The notes under the pieces were generated by a model, which made no database searches, was not told the DNA's origin, and saw nothing but the letters and a program-made list of their open reading frames with translations. Position numbers and translations under genes: made by a program. A stretch of 64,000 nucleotides of DNA. Origin: Salvator merianae (lineage: Eukaryota > Chordata > Lepidosauria > Squamata > Teiidae). The stretch covers positions 43,595,024 through 43,659,023 of the forward strand of contig QVOM02000116.1 in assembly GCA_003586115.2 (NCBI GenBank), written 5' to 3'. Positions 35,850 to 47,759 of this stretch are shown here, one piece after another; the stretch's first letter is position 1; each line of letters starts with the position of its first letter.

Positions 35850-38424
35850 TGGTTGTTTTAAATATTTTGCAACAGTGTTTTGTGAACCCTTAGTTTTGGT
35901 TATTCCATCCTTCAAGCAGGGAGTAAACTATATGACATTATAATGTTCCTTAGATGAGTTTTCTCCCAGGTTGATCAACTATAAATTATAAGTCGTCTTT
36001 GTTCTAGGTCCTATGTGTTGTATTTTCTATATGTCAAATAGCTCAAAAAATACAAGTTAACGTGACCCTTTTTCAACAAGAAAAATAAGTATGGTAATCT
36101 CAGAAATAACCTAGGTGAGAAAATGACCTTATTCTTGTGGAAGCTGTAGGCTGCATCTAGAATATTGTGATTTCAGTTACCTCAGGAGCTAGAGGCATGG
36201 AATCTGCCCCAAAGACAGCAGTTATGTTAACCAAACAGCTCTCTCCTCACAGCGAATCATGGCCTTCCAAATCTCCACAGGTGAGGAACAAAGGATCTGT
36301 ATTTGCAAGGTTTTACCCATGGCAGTTTTGTGGCAGATAGGAAGTGGGTCAAGAAGTTGATCATCTTCAGTCTGCTGCCAAAGTATCATGGTCAGAAATT
36401 GGCTCATTAATTGTCTCCTCCCTCTTCTATTACTCGAAATAGAGGAGTAGACAAATAGACTGGTGATTGCCCTTGAAGTCATTTCCCCCCCCCTGACTTA
36501 TAGTTAAGACAACTCCAGGGACAGTTTCTGCAGCTCTAGACTGACTTGTAGAAGTTGATAGTGGGTGGGCTTATTTGCCATCCAACTCCCAGAAATACAC
36601 AACATGTGATTCCTTTCTACAACATGAGTAGTTGCAGTTGCAATCCAAACCTCCCCCACAAAACTCTGTACTACAGATTACCAGCATAGTAATTTACAGG
36701 TATTACTGGTTCCCAACTCCCTACAGAACCAGCTAGTGGGGACCAAAATTCAGAGTAGGAATCCACTCACATCTGTAGATCTTGATACTGGCTTTCCTTG
36801 ATTTGAACTATTATTTAATGAGACCTCATGCATTGCTACTGACATTGCTTATTCATGTGTATAGCAGACTTGCATACATGCATCAAAAGGACTCTGTGGA
36901 CTATGGACTTTATGGCTGTGTGGATGCCTGGACCATGGCTTGCTATGGAGGGCATCTGCACAGCCATCTTGGACTCAGAAATAAGCTGCTGTTTTGCAAA
37001 TGGGTTTCTGCTCACTTCCCCAGTTGTTTCAATATTTCATATGCAAAAGAACAGTGCTACAGGGACAAGTAAAGAAGGGCAGTAAGCAAGAGAGTTTTGG
37101 GCAACCAGTAAAGTGTAGTTATTTGTTTAGAAGCAAGCCTTTGTATAAAGTTTTGCAAAAGATAATTTTGGTTCCTGAAGCAATCAGTTCAACTATTATG
37201 GAATTGAGACATTTCCACACCTGCTATCCTGCCTAGAGAAAGGTACAATGCTTGTCTGTTATCTAGACCTGAGATGTGTTATCCTGAGCCCTTAGCCAAC
37301 TTGATTAACTCCTTGTCCCCTCCATCTGCATTTTATTTGTCAACAAACTGGATGTGACCTTTACTTGAGTGCACATCCCACCTTTGCTCACCACACCTCT
37401 TTACTAAAACAACCAGTGATTTTAAATACTAAGTGTTACGACACCAATCATACAGAGCAGATTGTGATCCCTTTTTCCATCAGCCTTCTAGCCTGACTTT
37501 TTTCACCCTAGCCAGAAGAGAATACAAAGTCTCAATTTTTCCCATTCAGTATATGGGCTTCCTTCCCTCAATATTCTGCTGAAACACTTCATGAAGAGCT
37601 GAAATCACTATAACCTTGCCAAAGAAAGAAGAACTGTGCGGTCCTCCATCTCTCACTGCTGAAAAAGTGCAGACTACCTGCTGGCCGCTGCCTCTTTGTC
37701 TTTCTGCAATCTTGGAGCCTCAAATGTACTGTCTCCCTTGCAGTCTGAGTGGTGTGGAGGTGAGGAGAACATAAGTGCCACATGCTACCATCTCCAAGGT
37801 GCTTTTGAGATACTTTTTTTTTGCTATATGTTCACATCTTGCCTCCAATCCACATTAAAGGTCAGAAAAGACAGTTCAAAATGCATTTTCTGTCCCTTAA
37901 TATGGCTTCTACATACTAGCACCTCTAAGCCACTTTTCAGCAGCTTTTTTATCTACATGCACGCACCTTTAGTTGTTGTTCATTGCAAAATAACACACAG
38001 TATTGGAGATCTAAGCTTTATTTTTATTTCTTAACAGTGCTTTCATTGTGTAGTGCTCCATGTACATGCGTGTGTGTGAAATTAAATCAGAGCTGTACTC
38101 ATACCTTCCAACTTCACTCAGATAATTTGGGAGGAAAAAGTGTTTCTTATCAAGAGCAGATAATGTAAGAGGAATGGCAGCTCTCACGAGGAACAGGCAT
38201 TGATTGCAGTGAACCAAGGGAAGAAGTGCTGTTGATAACAACCTTGTTCATGGTAGAGAGCAGCAGCTGCTGCAGCTGCTGCTTCTCTTCTGGTGAAAAT
38301 ATCATTTGGTCTTCTTCAACCCAGCCAGCAGAGTCCGTAAGAGCAAACTGGGAAGCACCACACAATATTCAGCAGCTCGGAGCTTGAATCCTCCCTTTCA
38401 TGGTTCAGTGTGGAGTTGGCTCAT
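35850..38424. other. No recognised feature
   Basis: No gene or named repeat. A CAG/CTG-rich patch lies at 38258-38290. Several short open frames are present without domains. Confidence 0.35.
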
Positions 38425-38770
38425 GTGTGCATATCATGCAAAATCCCAGGCTGGATGAGTCAAAAGCTGGAATTAAGATTGCCAGGAGAAATATCAATAA
38501 ACTCAGATATGCAAATGATACCACTCTGATGGCAGAAAGTGCAGGAAACTAAAGTGAAAAAGTTACCTTGAAACTAAACATTAAAAAAAAAAAAAAAACC
38601 ACTAAGATCGTGGCATCCAATCCCATTACTCCTTGGCAAATACAGGGGCAAGAAATGGAAGCACTGACAGATTTTATTTTCCTAGACTCAGATATCACTA
38701 TAGATGGTGGCTACTCCTTGGGAGGAAAGCTATGACAAACCTGTATAGCGTATTAAAAAGCAGAGATACC
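38425..38770 (+). mobile_element. RTE-BovB LINE fragment (reverse transcriptase region)
   Basis: The text ATCATGCAAAATCCCAGGCT, GGAATTAAGATTGCCAGGAG, AAATATCAATAAACTCAGAT and ACCACTCTGATGGCAGAAAG follows BovB ORF2 closely. The catalytic box at 38505-38520 reads Tyr-Ala-Asn-Asp where an active enzyme has Tyr-Ala-Asp-Asp, so a catalytic aspartate is lost. A 16-A run at 38583-38598 and stops also break the frame. The sequence stops exactly where the next DNA transposon begins. Confidence 0.85.
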
Positions 38771-39255
38771 AGTCCTTTCTGCATTGTGTGTTATTCTGGA
38801 TCATATCCAGCAATAGAGATCTGCCATCTGCATGCTGATGCAGGCTATGGAAGTCCCACCTTCACTTAGCATGCTTTGACCACACAGGACAGGGCATAAA
38901 CTGGGTCAGGGCAATCAAAATGGAATCCTAGTCCAGTTTACCACAAGACCTTGATGTTGACATCTACCAGACCTACTCACCTTGTCCTCAATGACTAGGC
39001 TGTGTGTTGCAGATCCCCCCCCCAGTTTGGGATATGGGGGGGGGATTTCAGTGGTGCAATAGCTCCCCCAGGAACTCTGAAAGTCAGGAACTTTCTTTCC
39101 TGATCTTTCAAGGCTCCAGCTCAGGTTGAAAGCTAGTGCAGCTTTTGGAGCCGGTGGCAGGGAATGGTATGGGATGGGCCAGTGGCAACCCATCCCAGGC
39201 TGGGATGTGTTGCGTATTCTGGGCCAGGGAAGCCCACTATGGCCCAGGTTACTCC
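38771..39255. mobile_element. Short DNA-transposon copy abutting BovB
   Basis: Left terminus AGTCCTTTCTGCATTG at 38771. The interior has TTATTCTGGATCATATCCAG and, near 39187, GGCAACCCATCCCAGGC/GGGATGTGTTGC, shared with 43261 and 46487. A C9 (39015-39023) and G9 (39036-39044) pair forms a small stem. The right terminus is decayed. The 158-codon minus frame over it is a shadow. Confidence 0.6.
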
Positions 39256-39449
39256 AGATAGGTTCAAATCCACCCATAGAAATAAATTCCCTCACAGTGA
39301 TTCTCTTGCCTTGTGTCCTTGTAATGTCTACGACTTTTTTATTATTGATATGATTAAATATATATTTGGATTTTGCAGTGTAAGTCTTCAAATTGTGTAA
39401 CTACAGAGACTAACAATTGAAATTAAACAGAGAAGTGAATGTTTATATA

Positions 39450-39975
39450 TATATATGTAAATAAAATTTTATTAACAATTTTTCAGATACATTAGAAGTA
39501 GAAAAAGGAAAAGCTAAGAAACAAAAGGAAAAAAGAATGAACAAAAGAAAAGAAAAAAGAAACTTAAGAATGACTTCCGATCTTCTCCTTAACAATTGTA
39601 AATGAATCTATAATTCATACACCCCTAAGCAATTTATCTACTTCTTTAAACTTTTCCAATCTATCAATTGCCAAATCCCCAAATCAAGTATTTTTTTTTT
39701 CTTACACAGAAAGTCCATTAAAGGCTCTCAATTGTTAAGAAATCATGTTAATATTTTTTCTTTGATTAAACACATATGTTAGTCCATTTCTTCCAAATCC
39801 ATCAGTTTTAGTAACCATTCTTCCATAGGGGGTAATATTGCGTTTTTCCATCCTTGTACATATAACAGACTTGCAGCCATAATCATGTACTGAATTAATT
39901 TCCCATGACTCTTCTCCAGTGATGAATCCATCAAACCCAAAAGAAAAAGTTCTGGTTTCAATTATATATTATTAT
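39450..39975 (-). mobile_element. L1 LINE 3' end, ORF2 C-terminus
   Basis: The minus-strand 60-codon frame ending near 39779 contains KLIQYMIMAASLLYVQGWKN followed by MEEWLLKLMDLEEMD. This is a clear L1 ORF2 C-terminal signature (helix, W-K-N, then the E-E-W-L-x-K-L segment). The flank toward 39450 is A/T-rich 3' UTR. It pairs with the oppositely oriented L1 piece that follows. Confidence 0.8.
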
Positions 39976-40093
39976 TGTTGTTGTTGTATAAAATTATGTA
40001 CTTGAACCTTTTTTTTTTTTTTTTTTGCTTTTTTCCATGTGTCTGCTACATATGATAAAAAAACAGGAATAGAATATTATACTATGTTATAAT

Positions 40094-40345
40094 CTCAAAG
40101 AAAACTTATACAGGATGATGTATTGGTATATAACACCTGAAAAACTAGCTAAAATGTATAAAGATGTACCTGATATCTGTTGGAAATGTGGAAAACAGAA
40201 AAGTGAATATTTCAAAAAGGTTCACATATGCACACAATGATCAAAATGTTCTTTTTTGGGGGAGTCTATACTTTTTGAACATACATAATACACGTGGTAA
40301 AATTTATGCAACCTCATTTTTTGCACAAATATTTTCCCTCCTATA
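40094..40345 (+). mobile_element. L1 LINE ORF2 fragment in inverted orientation
   Basis: Plus-strand reading gives ENLYRMMYWYITPEKLAKMY, then DICWKCGKQKSEYF. This is the L1 ORF2 cysteine-motif region that normally lies upstream of the C-terminal segment found on the minus strand at 39779-39961. The two halves face each other, as expected for a twin-primed (5'-inverted) insertion. The frame breaks after about 40220. Confidence 0.75.
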
Positions 40346-40433
40346 AGGTTCTTCATTCAGAATGGAACCCAGCAAGCTAAGCTATTCCATGAGATGTTAT
40401 GCCACATCTTTCCACAAGAGGATGCTCAGAACA

Positions 40434-40461
40434 TTCCAAAGTGATCTTCCAAAGTGATCTT
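40434..40461. repeat. Short tandem duplication
   Basis: TTCCAAAGTGATC occurs twice in direct succession. Confidence 0.8.
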
Positions 40462-41140
40462 TCTAGGAAGAAACCAATTTTTGTTCAAGTTTCCATTTAT
40501 TTTATGAAAGACGAATATGATGTATGATGGCTTTTGCTTTGCATAGGAGAAACTTTCTGATCTTTCTTCTTACTCTTTGTGATATTTTACACAGAAGCAT
40601 CAGCAAAACAAAAACAAAAAATCAAGTCGATCCTATAGATCTTGCAAATGAAAAGAAAGTGAAACAGAGAGAAAGGGGAATGGCAAGTATCAAGGGATGC
40701 ACTAGAGCAGATGTAAATCCTTTCCAGACTGTCCACTTGGACACAATGAACACACAGAAAAAACAGAGTTGTAAAGCAAATGATGCACACTTAAGTGTCT
40801 GGAGACAGTGTACATGCAATCAAATTAGCTTGAATGGGCCAGGATAGATCCTACCACTGAAATCCCTCTTTATTCCCTTTGTGCTTTTGTAATTGTATCC
40901 AGAGTGAAGGCTTGGAGTGAGTTGCCACTGTATGTTAACTTGAATGCTTCATCATCACTTCAAACTGAGGACGTACAACATTTAACTTCACATCTTCCCT
41001 TCCAAGATTTCTTGCACACCTCATCCACTGCCTTCTGTTGTCACTCTTTGGTTCCGGCTCCCCATCTATCCTAACAATTTAACACCAAAGTCAAATATTT
41101 CTGATCACACAACACTCATCCCTAAGTTCCATACAAAATC
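40462..41140. other. No recognised feature
   Basis: Mixed sequence; the open frames at 40524-40847 have no family features. Confidence 0.35.
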
Positions 41141-41143
41141 TTT

Positions 41144-41610
41144 GGTTCTTTCTGCACTTAACTCTAGTTCGTATTTGGATCCCTTCTGACTGCACGTTAG
41201 TGTATACTGAGAGGCCCTGCCCACTGCTGGTATATTCTGTTCACACAGGATGGAGGATAATTATATCAGGACATACCAACTCAAGCTGGTCTGGGATCAC
41301 AGAGGTGTGCGGAAGGCATGCCTCTATTTTCTGGACTACTGGGGGACCCATTTCAGCAGTGCAGCAAAGTGCACTGCTGAAATGAGTTCCCCAGGAGCTC
41401 CACGACTAGGAACCTTTGTTCCTAACCCTTTGGAGCCCTTGGAGGCCAGCCCTAAAGTTCATGTAAGTTTCAGGGCTGGTGCAGTAACTTGTCTAGACCA
41501 ACTCCACTGTGCAGATGGTGCTGTTCCAGACTATCCCTTGCTTTGGACTGAACCAGTGGGCCTTGTTGGTCCATGGTTCAGATCATGGCCAGGTGAAAGC
41601 AGAAAGGGCC
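41144..41610. mobile_element. Short non-autonomous DNA transposon copy
   Basis: Left terminus GGTTCTTTCTGCACTTAAC, right terminus GTGAAAGCAGAAAGGGCC. Flanks TTT (41141-41143) and ATT (41611-41613) agree at two of three positions. The centre holds a foldback CATTTCAGCAGTGC/GCACTGCTGAAATG (about 41350-41386) with an 8-base loop, the best-preserved copy of the central stem seen in several family members. Confidence 0.8.
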
Positions 41611-42191
41611 ATTGTCTTAACTTGTAGCACTTGTTATAGCATAATTACCACTTTGCTGTCTTTAGATCCTGGTTCATCTCTTCATATGGTCCTCTCCCAT
41701 CAAAATGCATTGGGTGCATCCAGACGGCTTTCCACCTCAGGAAGATGCAGAGGCAACTAAGCTTCAGCCACTTTGCGAAAGCCTTAGCACAGAAAGAGGA
41801 GCACTCTTGTGAATGGAACTGCCATCCACAGCAGTGAAAATCCCTGCTGGAATCAAGAACAGGTACTGGGAACTGCAGCTAGTATCCTGATAGTTCCAGG
41901 CTCCTGGAGGTGATTTGGGCTGCAATTTTGATCCTTGAAGGAGAGGGGAGGCAAATCTAGTTTAAGGAAAGAGTGCTTTGGTTCTGGGTTGGGGTAGCTT
42001 GCACTCAGACTATCGCTTGAGAGGGTGTGTTAGGCAGCTATGTGGGTGGTATCATTAGCTTCCATTGTCCAAAGGTCTTTTGCTCTCTTTCATTGCCACA
42101 TGTGCTTACTTCTGGATAGGCTATCTGTGTCAGCAGAAGGAGCTGGGAGGGCAAGGGCCAGGACCACTAAGAACTGAAGGAGGGCTTGGAT

Positions 42192-42231
42192 TATGTATGT
42201 ATGTATGCATGCATGCATGTATGTATGTATA
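42192..42231. repeat. (ATGT)n/(ATGC)n microsatellite
   Basis: Tetranucleotide run with ATGC interruptions. Confidence 0.9.
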
Positions 42232-42755
42232 TGGATTCTACTTCCGTTGTAGTGGAAGAGGTAGCTAACAAGAGTCAATTAAAACATTAAAAGAAGAAGG
42301 TGTATGGAAAAAAAACAATAATAAAAATAGTTGGTAGCAGTTAAATTAAGGGTAGGGCAAATGGGAAAGGTGGGCCTTAAGTTCCTTCTTAAACTGTTGT
42401 AATGATATTATTGCTTATAAGTCAGGTGGCATCATATTCCACAATGCAGGGGCTGCAGCTGAAAAGGCTGTCTTCCTCACTTAGGCTTCATTCATTAGAT
42501 ACAGGACAGGGACTTGCAGGAAGTCTTGTTGTAAACTCCTCATGGGCCATGTCCTATTTGGTTGGGAGAGGCAGTCCTAAGCCCTAAAAGGCTTTAAAGG
42601 TTATTCTGTTGAATTGGAAGCCAATGTAGTGTTACATGATCATATTTCTGACCATTATGGAGTACCCAAGTTGACACATTCTGGATCAATTGTAGTTTCT
42701 GGGTTGTCTTCAAGGGTAGCTTCAGGTAGAGCATAATACTGATCCCCTTGTATAT
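42232..42755 (-). mobile_element. L2-type LINE 3' portion (antisense)
   Basis: Plus-strand order CATCATATTCCACAATGCAG, CCTAAAAGGCTTTAAAGG, TTGAATTGGAAGCCAATGTA, CAATTGTAGTTTCTGGGTTG and CTTCAGGTAGAGCATAATAC is the reverse of the L2-like ORF2 C-terminal region ('VTSRLDYCNSL..' to '..ALK'). All frames are broken. Confidence 0.75.
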
Positions 42756-42900
42756 TAACAGAGATCTATTTAGGAATTGAGATCTCCCACAAGTCAAAAT
42801 TCTGCAGAACAATTTGGTTAGATCCAGGAATAGAAAATGCTCTCTTCTCAGCTTTCAGGATAAGCAGAAACCTGCTGGATAACTTTGTGGTTGAAACAAA

Positions 42901-43375
42901 GGTCCCTTCTACCTTCCCCTTATTCAGAACAAATTCTGGAATAAGGAGAAGCAGTCCACACACTAGTACGGACTAGGCCATGTTGGACAAAGTGTGGACT
43001 GGGCTAGGTCACCAAAAATAGTGTCCTAGTCCAGTACAGTTGCAGACCTCAATGTGGAGGTCTACAACTAGATCAGGGGTAATACAATGGACCATGGAGG
43101 CATGTTTCTATAGTCCTGTATACTACAAGGAACCTTTTTTAGCAACGCACCAGAAAGCACTGGTGAAACTGTCTAGGCCAGAAACTCTGAGCATTGCTGC
43201 TGCCTCCAAGAGTCTCCAGAGGCAGCAATGGGGGCTGGAACATGATGGGCTGTCTGAATTTGGATGGTCCTATCCCTCTCCAGAGGCAACCCATTCCAGC
43301 TTGGGACAGGTTGCTTGTCCTGGGACCTGTCACCCTCCATGTCCCAGAAAACCACACACAAGTGCGGAAAGCCCC
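42901..43375. mobile_element. Complete non-autonomous DNA transposon, AAA target duplication
   Basis: Starts GGTCCCTTCTACC and ends GTGCGGAAAGCCCC, flanked by AAA at 42898-42900 and 43376-43378. Same subfamily as 14261-14745 and 46086-46578: TTATTCAGAACAAATTCTGG, ACTAGTACGGACTAGGC and GGCAACCCATTCCAGCTTGG are shared. Open frames inside (43040-43463) are shadows. Confidence 0.85.
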
Positions 43376-43379
43376 AAAG

Positions 43380-44131
43380 TCTTCAAAACTGAACAGATTT
43401 GCCTGCTTTGCTGAAGCTGTATGCAGCTATTTCTGTGGGGTCACTCTTTTCCATTTCATCTGATACAGAGATGTTAAGCCAGTCAAAAGTCCAAGGTTAT
43501 ACATTGCAGACAAGAAAAAACTGGCTACAGGAGGCAACAGGAACTAACAGTAGGGAAACAAACAGGAACTCTTAGGGATTCAGAAGTGGGGGGGGGGGCT
43601 AGTCAGGGACAAGAACTATAGAAGACTTGATTCTGAAGCAAAAAGCAGTTGCTGAGCTTCTTTTATCTCCTTTTGTTTATGATTCTTTGCAGCTGTGGAA
43701 AACGTATTTGAAAGCGAGACCACTAGATGGTGCTGAAAGCCAACTGGTACAACAGGATGCCACAATCTGTTTTAATTCATTCCAATGCCTCATTCAAATT
43801 TTATTTATTTGCTTACTGAATTTTATATGTTTTATTTTAACACTCTCTCTCCACAAGCCCAGAAGCAAGTTCCTGGGGTCAGGTGAGTGTGCCAAAGAAC
43901 CATTCCTGCACCAGAGAACCATTCCTGTCAGGTGCTTTCCTAGCTTCATATGATGCCATGGATCTGCAGGAAGGCTGACACATGTGCCTTCTGAGTTGTT
44001 CCTCATGTCCTCACCTCGGCTGGATGTTGGGTGTTCTGAAGGTTTCATGGTGCTTCTGAATATCAAAATGCGCCATCCCAGATAGCCTGCAGAGGCATTT
44101 AAAAAGGGAAGTGGAGACATGACCGAACCAG
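43380..44131. other. No recognised feature
   Basis: Contains a poly-G run near 43588-43596 and a 108-codon plus frame at 43627-43953 without domain features. Confidence 0.35.
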
Positions 44132-44770
44132 GGGAGAACATAAGAAGGCCTGTGCTGAATACCACCAAAGGCTTATCCAGTTTCTACAGTGGCCTTTGAA
44201 CCCAATGCCCTCCTATGACTGTGATGTGCAGTAACTGATATTAGTTGACATTTTAATTCTAGCATTGGACGTAATACGGTCAGCAAGACAAGTAGCTATT
44301 GATAGAACTATCCTTTGCAAATCTATCCTGTTCGCACCCTCAGAATTTTACTCTGATTACACAAACATGGTGACATTTTACTGAAGCATTTTCAAAAAAT
44401 AATTTGTACAATATGGGTACTTTGCTCTAAGTACCTGTTTTACAAATTTCTACAAAGTTCCAGGAAATGTCCTGCAAAATTGCAGTTAATGTCCAGTAAA
44501 ACCCAACAGTGTAAAAAATATGGTTTGAGGCACTGCATGAGACATTTGCACTATCACAGACAAAAAATATGTAACTGTGAATGGGGCCCTTATCTAACCC
44601 CTTCTTAAAGCTGTGTAGTTTGACAGCCAACATCTGGCAGCAAATTCCACAATTTAATATGTACTGTACAATAGTGCCTTTATCAATACCTAAATGCCTA
44701 TCATTCTGTTTTATGTCTGGTGCTAGATTCAAGTATTCCCAGTGATGTTCAACATTAGGCCTTACACAGG
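44132..44770 (-). mobile_element. CR1-type LINE 3' region (antisense)
   Basis: At 44132 AACATAAGAAGGCCTGTGCT then CAAAGGCTTATCCAG and ACAGTGGCC is the complement of the CR1 3' end. At 44620-44670 CAGCCAACATCTGGCAGCAA then ATTCCACAATTTAATATG is the complement of the upstream '..aattgtggaatttgctgccagatg..' segment. The order and spacing agree with one antisense, decayed copy. Confidence 0.65.
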
Positions 44771-44869
44771 TAAGGAATTGTAACATTAATCCTTAGCTAA
44801 AGTATGTTGTCTGATGCTGCTATGTTATAGGGTGCTTATGAGATGAACTAGAAAAACAAAACAAAACAA

Positions 44870-45245
44870 AACTGGACCTCCCCTGCTTTGACCTGATGCC
44901 TTCAGCCAAACTGAGTACCAGTGGGAGTTAATAAAACCATTATACTTTCTCTATTGCTTTTCCTATACCAGTAGCCCAAAGCTTATAGTACTTTGGTGAA
45001 ATATGCAAGCATTGTCAGCCTTACTAAGCAAATAGATTGCAGCTCACTTAGGCAGACAATTCCATCAATTACAGACATCTCATCTGCTTTGGATGTTATA
45101 TAAATTATCTTGTTTTCCTTTATTAATCCTATGCAAATATGAAATTACAGACTGCTGATCCAGTGCTAGAAGGGCCCATCACTTTCCCAAATGTGCAGTA
45201 AAACCTTCTTTAATTAATTTTATTATCTGACTCTAGAAATAGCCT
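44870..45245. other. Candidate conserved non-coding block
   Basis: Repeat-free sequence with an octamer-type motif (ATGCAAAT, about 45131-45138) and AATTAATTTTATTATC near 45212. Candidate by texture only. Confidence 0.3.
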
Positions 45246-45302
45246 GAAAAGAAAAAGAGAAAGAGAAAGAGAAAAAAGAAAAAAGAAAAAAGAAAAGGAA
45301 GA
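45246..45302. repeat. Purine-rich (GAAAAA)n simple repeat
   Basis: A near-pure A/G tract of AAAGAG and AAAAAG units. Confidence 0.9.
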
Positions 45303-45582
45303 TGGGTACATCTCCGGCTGAATAACAATGTGTGTTAGCATTTAGTCATTCTTCCACCTGGTGAGACTATTTCATATACTCTGGTGTGTCCATCATCTTA
45401 TGCAAAAGAGCATTTGAGCTGTACACAGAGACTGTAGCCAAGGATGGGGAAAACAGCAGGATTTGGACCCAGAAAAGAAGGGTGAGGCTGGAAATGGAAA
45501 TAAAAACCAGCACAGATACTACACAGAGGTAATAATGTTTGAAAAATCTATTTTGTAGCAAAGTTAATAGTGATATATATGC

Positions 45583-45608
45583 GTGTGTGTGTGTGTGTGT
45601 GTGTGTGT
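45583..45608. repeat. (GT)13 microsatellite
   Basis: Uninterrupted GT dinucleotide run. Confidence 0.95.
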
Positions 45609-46085
45609 AAGTAATTTTATTTAATTTAAAACTTCGGATGGTTGAGAAATATCTGTAATGACACTTTTGCATGGGATATAAAGTTGTGATTATGTTGAGA
45701 TGACCATCTTTATGGAAAAGAAAAAAAGAAAGAAAGCTTCCTTACAGAGGTTGCTTGTGCATCAATTTGATTGCTTGTTTGCCTCCAGACAAAGCATTTA
45801 CTGAACTGCACGACATGTTACAATATGTGATCTGATGCTTTTTATTGTTTCCCAGGCAAAACACAGCAATCTCATTTTCAAATACTTTTATTGAGGGACT
45901 ATGGCTGTGTCTACATGGTTGTTTCTGGTCAACATAGGGTCAGCTGGGGGTGTGCAAAGCAGGCAAACAGCTGTGCTTCAGATACAGCTGCCTCCCACCT
46001 CCTTGGCCATTCAGGGCAACTCAAGGTGGGAGAAATAATTCTGAGGTCACACATAAATTTCCAATTCAGTGTGGGGGATACCTGA

Positions 46086-46578
46086 GAACCTTTCCTCATT
46101 GTCCCTTATTCTGGAACAAATTCTAGAAAAAGGGAGAGCAGACACGCTAGTGCAAACTATGCTGTGCCCTGTTTCCTGTCACATTTTGTATGCATTGGGT
46201 GAAACATGGACCGGTCTAGGGTGCTAAAAATGGCTCCCTAGTCCAGTATAGTTGCAGACTTTTAAAAAGTGGTCTAACAACTGGTCTAGTTGCAGTATAC
46301 CAGACCACAGAGCTGTGCAGACAGCATGCCCCCATGGTCTAGTATACTACAGGAGATGCTTTTTGGAGTCGCTCCAGAAAGTGCCACCAGGAATGGGTCT
46401 GCCGCAAACCACCCAGGTCAAAAATTCTAAAGATCCTTGCCACTGCCTTTGAGATCTGAATGTGGATGGTCCTGTTCTATTTCACTGGCAACCCATTCCA
46501 GTTTAGGATGGGTTGTTTGTTCTGGGATGGGTTGGCCCGCCCCATCCCAGAACACTGCATTCAAGTGTTGAAAGGGCC
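46086..46578. mobile_element. Complete non-autonomous DNA transposon, TGA target duplication
   Basis: Begins GAACCTTTCCTCATTG, ends AAGTGTTGAAAGGGCC, with TGA at 46083-46085 and 46579-46581. Internal CTTATTCTGGAACAAATTCT, GGTCTAGTATACTACA and GGCAACCCATTCCAGTTTAG place it with 14261 and 42901. Confidence 0.87.
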
Positions 46579-46599
46579 TGAATGAGCAGTCAGTGTTCT

Positions 46600-47340
46600 G
46601 AGCCATGTATGGGAACTGACTTTCAGGCATTCATCTGATCCTTGGCTAAGCTCCCCAACCAGAAATCTGAATTTATGTGTGGCATTCCATGAACAGAGAG
46701 ACTCTGGGGGTTGCAGGATGGAGTTTCAGCTGTTTGGGTGAAGCCCTCCCACTCCAATGAGGCATCTGCTTGCTACTGGCTCTGTCCAGTCCCATTTGGA
46801 TAGCAAGAGGGAATAGGTCCCTGCCCAGAAAGCATGATGAAAACCTTGCTCCATGTAGCCTGAAACCACAAGCATACATAGAGTGCAATAATAAATACAC
46901 ACCAAATTTAGGGGCTGGTCAAGTAGTAGTCAAGGCCTCCTTTGCTTCCTGGACCCTTGGCAAAAAGCCAAGCTTGCACAATAGTAATCAAGCCCCTAGG
47001 TTTCTTTCTTAACCTGGAATGAGTTGGTTTGCTATTGTTCATTTCCATCAGCCACTGATTTTAATGGAAGACCACCAAGTCTTCTTCTGCCTTTGGAATT
47101 TCCTATCCAATTGGCATAGACTCGCCAGAGATTCTGCCAGGATCTACACAGAAACTTTATGGATGCTCATTGAGAAGGCATTGTCTCCAGAACCCTGGTC
47201 TCTTGTTGAATATTCAACACAAGGAAAGAGTGTGGCATCTGCATGAAAGCTCCATTCTTCTCCCATCACATCCGCACAAGCACTGTTATAGCACTTTACT
47301 GGCAGAGAACCAAGTCGTATGCAAAACACTTAATCGACCT
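46600..47340. other. No recognised feature
   Basis: No element ends or coding domains recognised. Confidence 0.35.
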
Positions 47341-47344
47341 CGCT

Positions 47345-47727
47345 ATGTTCAACCTACAGAAAAGAAGACTGAGGGGAATATGATAGCTGTCTTCAGGTAT
47401 CTGAAGGCCTATTACCCTATAGAGGAACTGAACCTGTTCCCACTTACCCTGGAGAGCAGAACTAGAACCAATGGAATGAAATTTCAAGGAAGTAGATACA
47501 AGTTAGACATTAGAAAAAACTTTCTGACAGTAAGAGCTGTCAGTCAGTGGAACAGGTTACTTCATGAAGTGGTAAACTCCCCATTAAGTGGTAAGCTCTT
47601 CTTCACTGGAGGTCTTCTCAAACAGAGGTTGGACAGCCCATCTGTTCAGGATGACCTGGTAAATCCTGCATTGGACTTGAAGACCTTGGAGGTCCCTTCC
47701 AACTCCATAATTCTAAGATTCTACAAA
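47345..47727 (+). mobile_element. CR1 LINE 3' end
   Basis: The block starts near AAAAGAAGACTGAGGGGAAT. It passes AGAACTAGAACCAATGGAAT, GACATTAGAAAAAACTTTCT and CAGTCAGTGGAACAGGTTAC, and closes with GAGGTCCCTTCCAACTCCAT then AATTCTAAGATTCT, the CR1 3' terminus with its short tandem repeat. The 207-codon open frame that covers it (47170-47793) is therefore not a host gene: the CR1 3' region happens to stay open here. Confidence 0.9.
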
Positions 47728-47759
47728 TTCTCAGAACACTTCAAATTGCTCTCATCTTG

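Noticed and set aside
38915..39391. 158-codon minus-strand frame
   Set aside because: It lies across a DNA-transposon copy whose relatives at 43261 and 46487 are in other frames with stops.
43040..43463. 124- and 89-codon plus-strand frames
   Set aside because: They lie within and across the right end of the transposon at 42901-43375 with no protein features.
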